A DNA stretch of 64,000 nt. Origin: Mycolicibacterium rutilum (lineage in GTDB: Bacteria; Actinomycetota; Actinomycetes; Mycobacteriales; Mycobacteriaceae). The stretch covers positions 2,976,001 through 3,040,000 of the forward strand of contig NZ_LT629971.1 of the NCBI RefSeq assembly GCF_900108565.1, read 5' to 3'. Position numbers and translations under genes: made by a program. Shown here in pieces: positions 57,880 to 64,000 of the stretch (within the stretch, counting starts at the first letter, position 1; each line of letters opens with the position of its first letter). The notes under the pieces were generated by a model. It saw only the letters and a list, made by a program, of their open reading frames with translations, made no database searches and was not told the origin of the DNA.

Positions 57880-58334
57880 TTCCGGTTCTGCGGTGTCGGC
57901 CGCACGATGGTGTTCTGACCGGCCGCCAGCCACCACTGGCCGTCGCGACGCACCAGGACGTAGAGCGCCATCTCCGAGAACGGCGCCGGCTGCTCGATGG
58001 GAATCGGTGTGCCGTCGGCGTTCAGCGCGGTCCGACGCACCTGCGCGACCGCGACATCGGGCGTCGGCGCGCTGACCGCCACCTTCTCGTAGCGCGACCG
58101 GGGCCCGGCGACCGCCGCGGCGAACAACCGCCGGTGGATGGCGTGCAGCGTGTCGTAGCCCGCGACCGTCGCGCCGAAGGGACTGCCCCACAGCACATCA
58201 TCGGCGAAATGGGCGTTGTAGAGCTCGGCGTCGCCGTCGTCGATGGCGGCCTGCAGTTCGGCGACGAACGCATCGACGGCCGCATGCGCGTCGCGCAGCC
58301 ACTGGTCATTGTCGGACAGAGTCGGTCGGGTCAT
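57876..58334 (-). CDS. SgcJ/SnoaL-like (NTF2-fold) protein
   Basis: This 152-residue protein is of the NTF2-like fold of SgcJ/DUF4440 type: AIDDGDAELYNAHFADDVLW, then a GQWWLAAGQNTIV ending typical of the family. Members act as small ligand-binding proteins or isomerases/cyclases. The role here is unknown. It lies 34 nt beyond a TetR gene on the same strand, so it may belong to that regulator's unit. Confidence 0.78.
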   Translation of the reverse strand: MTRPTLSDNDQWLRDAHAAVDAFVAELQAAIDDGDAELYNAHFADDVLWGSPFGATVAGYDTLHAIHRRLFAAAVAGPRSRYEKVAVSAPTPDVAVAQVRRTALNADGTPIPIEQPAPFSEMALYVLVRRDGQWWLAAGQNTIVRPTPQNRN

Positions 58335-58368
58335 GACGGCGACGCTATGACCTCAAGGGCCGTTGAGG

Positions 58369-58977
58369 TCAAGAACCTGGTCTGCGCGCGGGACTGAACA
58401 CACCCGCGGCGACGGCGGCCAGTGCCGCATCAGCGGCCCGCGTGGCGTCCCGGGTTGTCAACGGCTTTGTGGCGGTGAGGGACTGGTAGTACAGCGGCGC
58501 TGACACCTGACGGATGACGGCTTCGGCGTCGGTTCGCTCCGGCGCTTCACCGCGCACGACCGCGTCGTGGACGCAGTTTGCCCACTCGGCGACCCGGCGG
58601 TCGTAGAACACCGCCAGTGCTTGCGCGGTGGCGTCGTCGCTCGCCGCGGCGGCGATGATCGCCCGGAACAGCCGGCCCTCCCGCGGCGCGGACAGGGTCC
58701 GGCGCACCAGGGCCGCGTTGGCGCGGAGGTCCCCGCGCAGCGATCCGGTGTCGGCGCGCGGCACCGATCGCTCGGCCATGTCGCACAGCATGTCGGTGAT
58801 CAGGGCCGGCACGCTGCCCCACCGCCGGTAAACGGTCGACGTGCCGACGCCCGCGCGCTCGGCGACCGCGGGCAGTTCGAGCCCGGCGAGCCCAGCGTCG
58901 ATCAGCAGGTCCTCGGTGGCGCGCAGGACGGCCGCCCGCACCGCGGCTGTGCGGCCACCGGGGCGAGCCTTCACCAT
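58369..58977 (-). CDS. TetR-family regulator of an aldo/keto reductase
   Basis: This 202-residue regulator has an HTH at residues 32-52 (LPAVAERAGVGTSTVYRRWG). It is divergent from the aldo/keto reductase; the 79-nt space between start codons contains a 26-bp palindrome, so it probably represses both itself and the reductase. The ligand is unknown. Confidence 0.88.
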   Translation of the reverse strand: MVKARPGGRTAAVRAAVLRATEDLLIDAGLAGLELPAVAERAGVGTSTVYRRWGSVPALITDMLCDMAERSVPRADTGSLRGDLRANAALVRRTLSAPREGRLFRAIIAAAASDDATAQALAVFYDRRVAEWANCVHDAVVRGEAPERTDAEAVIRQVSAPLYYQSLTATKPLTTRDATRAADAALAAVAAGVFSPARRPGS

Positions 58978-58986
58978 GCGGTCCAG

Positions 58987-59012
58987 CTTAACAGGAATAT
59001 CTTCCCATTAAG
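58987..59012. promoter_or_regulatory. TetR-type operator
   Basis: CTTAACAGGAA and TTCCCATTAAG flank a 4-nt centre; 9 of 11 positions pair. The site is 9 nt upstream of the TetR start and 44 nt upstream of the reductase start, between divergent genes. Confidence 0.55.
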
Positions 59013-59056
59013 CGCTGTTGTCCGGAGCGTTCATCCGGCGAGACAAGGGAGCGGTC

Positions 59057-60106
<1,050 letters not shown>

Positions 60107-60108
60107 GG

Positions 60109-60127
60109 ATGTAATCATGTAATCATG
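60109..60127 (+). promoter_or_regulatory. Two tandem start-stop (ATG-TAA) units before a gene
   Basis: ATGTAATC occurs twice in tandem (60109-60116 and 60117-60124) and is followed by the real ATG at 60125. Each copy is an ATG directly followed by TAA. The best-spaced ATG after the AAGGA site (60105-60109) is the second ATG-TAA, so ribosomes may start and stop there and reinitiate at 60125. Confidence 0.4.
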
Positions 60128-60691
60128 AGAAACCATCATCACGGTCGCCGCAGGCACGGCGGCTGGCAGGAAGCGGCACAGCCCGATGCCGGGGACGCGG
60201 CCGACTGGTTCGCCGGCCGGCTACCCGACGGCTGGTTCGTCGGCGACCCGATCGTCGTCGTCGACCGCGAGGAGATCACTGTGATCGGGCGACTGCCCGA
60301 TCCCGAGGGCGGCGAGGAGAGCGAGGCGCGGGCATCCGGGAGGGTGGCGCGGTTCCGCGAGGAGACCCGGTCCGAGCGCATGCGCATCGCCGACGAAGCC
60401 GAGGCGCGGTACGGCCGTAAGGTCGCGTGGGGCGTCGAGATCGGCGCGCCGGGTCAGGACGCCGAACGGATCCTGTTCACGCATCTGGCAGTGCCGGTGA
60501 TGACGCGGCTGCGGCAGCCCGAACGTCAGGTGCTCGACACCCTCGTCGACGCCGGTGTGGCGCGGTCCCGCTCGGACGCGCTGGCGTGGTCGGTGCGGCT
60601 GGTCGGCGAGCACGCCGAGGAGTGGCTCGACAAGTTGCGCCAGGCGATGCGCAACGTCGACGATCTGCGCGCCGAGGGTCCGAACCTCTAA
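60125..60691 (+). CDS. Conserved hypothetical protein, 188 residues
   Basis: This protein starts 19 nt after the aldo/keto reductase stop and is probably in the same operon. It is cytosolic with a His/Arg-rich head, a central beta region (DPIVVVDREEITVIGRLP), a charged helical segment (SERMRIADEAEARYGRKVAW) and a C-terminal helical region (QVLDTLVDAGVARSRSDALA) that resembles a short ribbon-helix-helix. I recall no function for the family. It ends 4 nt into the convergent molybdoenzyme gene. Confidence 0.68.
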   Translation: MRNHHHGRRRHGGWQEAAQPDAGDAADWFAGRLPDGWFVGDPIVVVDREEITVIGRLPDPEGGEESEARASGRVARFREETRSERMRIADEAEARYGRKVAWGVEIGAPGQDAERILFTHLAVPVMTRLRQPERQVLDTLVDAGVARSRSDALAWSVRLVGEHAEEWLDKLRQAMRNVDDLRAEGPNL

Positions 60692-62853
60692 CCCACGCGT
60701 TCGACCCCGACGTAGCCCGAACTCAACGCGGTGGTCTGCGACAGCGGATCGATCGGTCCCGCGTCGATCAGCAGATTGCGGTTGACGCCGTAGGAGATCG
60801 GGTCCTGGCCGCCGCGCGGGTCGAAAACCCGTGAGCCCCAACCATGATCGACGATCACGACGCCTTCCCGGGGTGCCTCGCTGACGGTGGCGGGGAGTTC
60901 GACGGCGCCGACGGGGGAGAACACCCGGACCAGGTCGCCGTCGCTGACGCCGAGTGCGGCCGCGTCTTTGGGGTGGATGACCACGTCGTTGCCCTTCCCC
61001 GCCGGATGCAGCCCGGGCAGGTCGTTGAGCCACGAGTTCATCGAATGCCGGTGCCTGCGGTTGGCCAGCTGGAACGGGTAGTCGACCGGAGGCTGCGCGT
61101 GCGGTTCGGCGAGCAGTTCGCGGGCGCGCTCCACGAACTCCGGCGGGGCGGCGTGCACCTTCTTGTCGTCGGTGCGCAACGCCTCGCGGAAGTGCCCGAA
61201 CTCGCGCGGGCCGAGCACCCAGCCGTGCCGGTGTGCCCGCACGTCGCGCCATTTGATCCTGCGGCCGTTGAACTTTCGTCCGGTCGCGACCACCAGCCGG
61301 TCGATCCAGTGCGGCCCGAACTCGACGGCGGGTCGCCGCGTCAGGCGGGCGGCGGCGCGCGTGGCCCTGATGAACCCGTTGAGCCCCTTGGCGCCGAACA
61401 GCGGTTTGTTCATCGCGATCGCCAGGTCGGTGAAGATCCGCCACTCCTGCCGCGCACCCGGCGGCGGGTCGACGGCCTTGGCGCCGTACTGCAGATACGG
61501 CTCGTCGTGCATGTTGCTGGTGAACGCGAGCAGGTCGTCACGCTCCAACCAGTGGGTCGCGGGCAGCAGCCAGTGCGCGTGCCGGTGGCTTTCGCGCTGC
61601 ACGAAGTCGATGGCGACCAGCAGGTCGAGTTGGGCCAGTGCGGCGTCGAGCCTGGCCCCGTCCGGTCCGGAGACGACGGGGTTGCCGCAGTTGATCAGCA
61701 TCGCGCGGATCTGGCCGCGGCCCGGCGTGGTGATCTCGTCGGGCAACTCGGACAGCGCGTGCGCGCCGGCGACCATCTCGCGGCCGGCGAGCCTGCTGTA
61801 GTGCGGTTTGGCCTTGACCATCGCCGACATCCGGATGGCGTCGACGTAGCCCGGCTCGTAGCGCCGGCCGCCGGGCCGGTCCATCCGCCCGGTGATCACG
61901 TTGAGCACGTGGCCCAGCCATTCGGCGACCGTGCCGGCCAGGTGCAGCGACACCCCGGTCCGGGTGACCACCATCGCCGCCCGCGCCGTCGCGAAGTCGC
62001 GGGCCACCCGCTCGATGCGCTCGCGGGCGATGTCGCAACGCGCGGCCAGGTCGTCGAGGTCGGCGTCGGCGACCAGCGACCGCAGATCGTCGACGCCGGT
62101 CGCGAGATCGGCGCAGTCCGAGGCGTGTTCGAGACCCTCGTCGAGGATGACCTTGACCATCGCCAGCAGCAGCGCCCAGTCCTGGCCCGGCCGCACCGCC
62201 AGGTGTTCGTCGGCCTTTTCGGCGGACTCGGTGCGCAGCGGGTCGACCACGACGATCGTCGCGCCCTGCTTCTGGCGGGCCAGCGCGCGGCGCCATCCGC
62301 CGGGCACCGTCTCCAGCCAGTTCCATGCGCTGACCGCCGGGTTCGTGCCGACCAGCAGGAAGTAGTCGCAGTTGTCGACGTCGGAGACCGGCGCCATCAG
62401 GATCGAGCCGTACATCGCCTGCGCGACAACGTGCATCGCGTTCTGGTCGACCGAGCCGACGAAGTAGCGGCTGTGGGTCCCGACGGCGTCGAGCCAGCCG
62501 TTCATGAAGATGATGTTCGACGACGAGAACCCCGCGGGATTGCCGTAGTACACGCCGACGGCATCCGGTCCGCCCGCCTCGATCGCCGCGGTCATCCGCG
62601 CGGCGATGTCCGCGATCGCCTCGTCCCACGTGGCTTCGACGTAGGTGTCGCCGACGCGGCGCATCGGGTTGAGGATGCGGCGGGGATGCTCGACGAGGCG
62701 GTTCGCGGTACGGCCCTTGGCGCAGAAGTCCTGCCAGGTGTGCGGGTTCTGCTTGTCGGCGGCGATCTTGGTGACGCGGTTGTTCTCGACGGTCACTTCC
62801 AGACCGCAGGACGCCAGGCAGTACCGGCAGAAGGTGTAGACCGTCTCGCTCAC
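60688..62853 (-). CDS. Molybdopterin oxidoreductase with N-terminal 4Fe-4S site
   Basis: GTG 62853 gives 721 residues; GTG 62871 is also possible. The [4Fe-4S] ligands are Cys9, Cys12, Cys16 and Cys44, as in DMSO-reductase-family enzymes. Mo-bis-MGD binding is indicated by the following domain (YYGNPAGFSSSNIIFMNGWL) and the C-terminal molybdopterin-dinucleotide domain (DVVIHPKDAAALGVSDGDLV). No twin-arginine signal is seen, so it is cytosolic. It resembles Rv0197. No partner electron-transfer subunit is adjacent, so electron donor and substrate are unknown. Confidence 0.87.
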   Translation of the reverse strand: MSETVYTFCRYCLASCGLEVTVENNRVTKIAADKQNPHTWQDFCAKGRTANRLVEHPRRILNPMRRVGDTYVEATWDEAIADIAARMTAAIEAGGPDAVGVYYGNPAGFSSSNIIFMNGWLDAVGTHSRYFVGSVDQNAMHVVAQAMYGSILMAPVSDVDNCDYFLLVGTNPAVSAWNWLETVPGGWRRALARQKQGATIVVVDPLRTESAEKADEHLAVRPGQDWALLLAMVKVILDEGLEHASDCADLATGVDDLRSLVADADLDDLAARCDIARERIERVARDFATARAAMVVTRTGVSLHLAGTVAEWLGHVLNVITGRMDRPGGRRYEPGYVDAIRMSAMVKAKPHYSRLAGREMVAGAHALSELPDEITTPGRGQIRAMLINCGNPVVSGPDGARLDAALAQLDLLVAIDFVQRESHRHAHWLLPATHWLERDDLLAFTSNMHDEPYLQYGAKAVDPPPGARQEWRIFTDLAIAMNKPLFGAKGLNGFIRATRAAARLTRRPAVEFGPHWIDRLVVATGRKFNGRRIKWRDVRAHRHGWVLGPREFGHFREALRTDDKKVHAAPPEFVERARELLAEPHAQPPVDYPFQLANRRHRHSMNSWLNDLPGLHPAGKGNDVVIHPKDAAALGVSDGDLVRVFSPVGAVELPATVSEAPREGVVIVDHGWGSRVFDPRGGQDPISYGVNRNLLIDAGPIDPLSQTTALSSGYVGVERVG

Positions 62854-62910
62854 GTGGTCATCCTGCCGCACACGAACGCCTGCCTTGTCCGTTTCGCGGG
62901 CACTTTTCTG

Positions 62911-64000
62911 TTACGCCTGGGTCATCGCCCAGTAAGCGCCTCGCTTAGCGAGAAGTTCGGTGTGGCTTCCGCGTTCGACGATCCGGCCGGCGTCCATCAC
63001 CACGATGACGTCGGCGTCGCGGATCGTCGAGAGCCGGTGCGCGATGATGAAACTCGTTCGGTCCCGGCGCAACTCGGCCATCGCCTGCGCGATCAGCAAC
63101 TCGGTGCGGGTGTCAACCGAACTGGTCGCCTCGTCGAGGATCAGCAGCCGGGGCCGGGCCAGCACCGCGCGGGCGATCGTGATGAGCTGCTTCTCGCCTG
63201 CGCTGATGGCACCGCCGTCGTCGCCGACCACGGTCTGGTAGCCGTCGGGCAGCATGTGCACGAACCGGTCGACGTAAGCGGCCTTCGCGGCGGCGATCAC
63301 CTCGTCCTCGCCGGCGTCCGGGCGGCCGTAGGCGATGTTGTCGTAGATGGTGCCGCCGAACAGCCAGGTGTCCTGCAGCACCATCCCGATCTGCGACCGC
63401 AGCGACTGGCGGCTCACCGTCGAGATGTCCACGCCGTCAACCAGAATCCGGCCGGCGTCGACGTCGTAGAACCGCATCAGCAGGTTCACCAGGGTCGTCT
63501 TGCCCGCGCCGGTCGGGCCGACGATCGCCACCGTGCTGCCCGGTTCGGCCACCAGCGACAGGTCCTCGATCACCGGTGTGTCCGGGTGGTAGCCGAAGGT
63601 GACGCGCTCGAACTCGACACGCCCGCCAATCTTGCGCGAACGGTGATTACCGCTCGAAATTTCCGCCGATTCTCGCGCGGTAATCACCGTTCGCGCCTCG
63701 GGGTCGGGGGTTTCCTCCTCCGCGTCGAGCAGGTCGAAGACCCGTTCGGCGCTGGCCACCCCGGACTGCAGCGTGTTGTACATCCCGGCGACCTGAGTGA
63801 GCGGCTGGTTGAACTGGCGAACGTACTGGATGAACGCCTGGATGCTGCCCAGCGTGATCTGCCCGGTGGCCACCTGCAGGCCACCGACGACGGCGACCGC
63901 GACGTAACTGAGGTTCCCGATGAACGTGGTGGCCGGCGAGACCAGCCCGGAGAAGAACTGCGCGCCGAAGCTCGCGCGGTAGACCTCGTCGTTGTACTCG
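62911..64000 (-). CDS. ABC exporter (fused permease-ATPase), C-terminal part, start outside window
   Basis: The frame is open from the right edge to the stop at 62911, about 363 residues of the C-terminal half. The last permease helices are followed by an ATPase domain with [19 protein letters not shown], the signature [16 protein letters not shown] and [16 protein letters not shown]. It is similar to the lipid/drug exporters Rv1272c/Rv1273c. Residues encoded by 63634-63696 in the permease-ATPase linker come from an inserted in-frame palindrome. Confidence 0.9.
   Translation of the reverse strand, partial: EYNDEVYRASFGAQFFSGLVSPATTFIGNLSYVAVAVVGGLQVATGQITLGSIQAFIQYVRQFNQPLTQVAGMYNTLQSGVASAERVFDLLDAEEETPDPEARTVITARESAEISSGNHRSRKIGGRVEFERVTFGYHPDTPVIEDLSLVAEPGSTVAIVGPTGAGKTTLVNLLMRFYDVDAGRILVDGVDISTVSRQSLRSQIGMVLQDTWLFGGTIYDNIAYGRPDAGEDEVIAAAKAAYVDRFVHMLPDGYQTVVGDDGGAISAGEKQLITIARAVLARPRLLILDEATSSVDTRTELLIAQAMAELRRDRTSFIIAHRLSTIRDADVIVVMDAGRIVERGSHTELLAKRGAYWAMTQA
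63634..63696. repeat. 63-bp in-frame palindromic insertion in an ABC transporter gene
   Basis: GCGCGAACGGTGATTACCG (63634-63652) and its exact complement (63678-63696) enclose a 25-bp centre containing the 8-bp palindrome GAAATTTC. The unit is 63 bp, 21 codons, and adds no stop to the transporter frame, encoding a stretch around [17 protein letters not shown] that differs from the charged linker usual in such exporters. A perfect 19-bp inverted repeat is not expected of coding sequence. Confidence 0.65.

Overview
This is a GC-rich window from a mycobacterium, most likely a fast-growing environmental species (Mycolicibacterium type). The gene order from about 1.0 kb to 51.9 kb follows the Mycobacterium tuberculosis Rv1233c-Rv1264 segment gene for gene: membrane protein, lpqY-sugABC, corA, mdh, lpqZ, SDR, kgd, membrane protein, MFS exporter, RecB/helicase, lprE, deaD, acyltransferase, TetR-cyp130, FAD oxidase, tap, udgB, FAD monooxygenase, deazaflavin reductase, HIT protein, amiB2 and adenylyl cyclase. 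The ABC exporter cut by the right edge resembles the Rv1272c/Rv1273c pair. Synteny is recalled from knowledge of H37Rv and was not computed. The vapBC, relBE and PE_PGRS genes of the M. tuberculosis segment are not present here.

Layout. 1-9.5 kb: end of a CitE-like lyase, small proline-rich membrane proteins, the trehalose importer LpqY-SugABC with a coupled SUFU-domain gene, CorA and malate dehydrogenase. 9.5-25.5 kb: malic enzyme, LpqZ, SDR, the large 2-oxoglutarate decarboxylase Kgd, two drug-export MFS proteins, a glycolate-oxidase-like flavoprotein and a RecB-nuclease/helicase fusion. 25.5-28.0 kb is an accessory insert between the helicase and lprE: an IS110-family element and a one-gene DUF559 nuclease cassette flanked by matched inverted repeats. 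28.0-44.8 kb: DeaD, acyltransferase, an IdeR-box siderophore-interacting protein, the CYP130 operon, a large LuxR-type ATPase regulator, Tap, UdgB, flavin enzymes and a VOC-HIT-deazaflavin operon. 44.8-48.0 kb is a second accessory patch: two secreted Asn/Gly-rich proteins, one with tandem 55-60 residue repeats, and an AT-richer leader with a possible Zn-ribbon microprotein. 48-64 kb: AraC regulator, amidase, inosine-DNA glycosylase, class III cyclase, a copper operon behind a palindromic operator, methyltransferase, Dtd, AIM24 protein, TetR and aldo/keto reductase, a molybdopterin oxidoreductase, and a truncated ABC exporter carrying an in-frame 63-bp palindrome.

How the genes fit together. 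Trehalose released during mycolate assembly is recovered by LpqY-SugABC. Mdh, malic enzyme and Kgd sit around the malate/2-oxoglutarate part of central metabolism. Several regulator-enzyme pairs have visible operators: IdeR at the SIP gene, a CsoR/RicR-type site at the copper operon, and TetR-type palindromes at cyp130 and the aldo/keto reductase. Many genes overlap their neighbours by 1 or 4 nt (GTGA, ATGA, TGATG), which suggests translational coupling.

Limits. Starts were chosen by eye from ribosome-binding sites, leaderless promoters and family length. IS ends, operators and terminators are inferred from sequence symmetry only.
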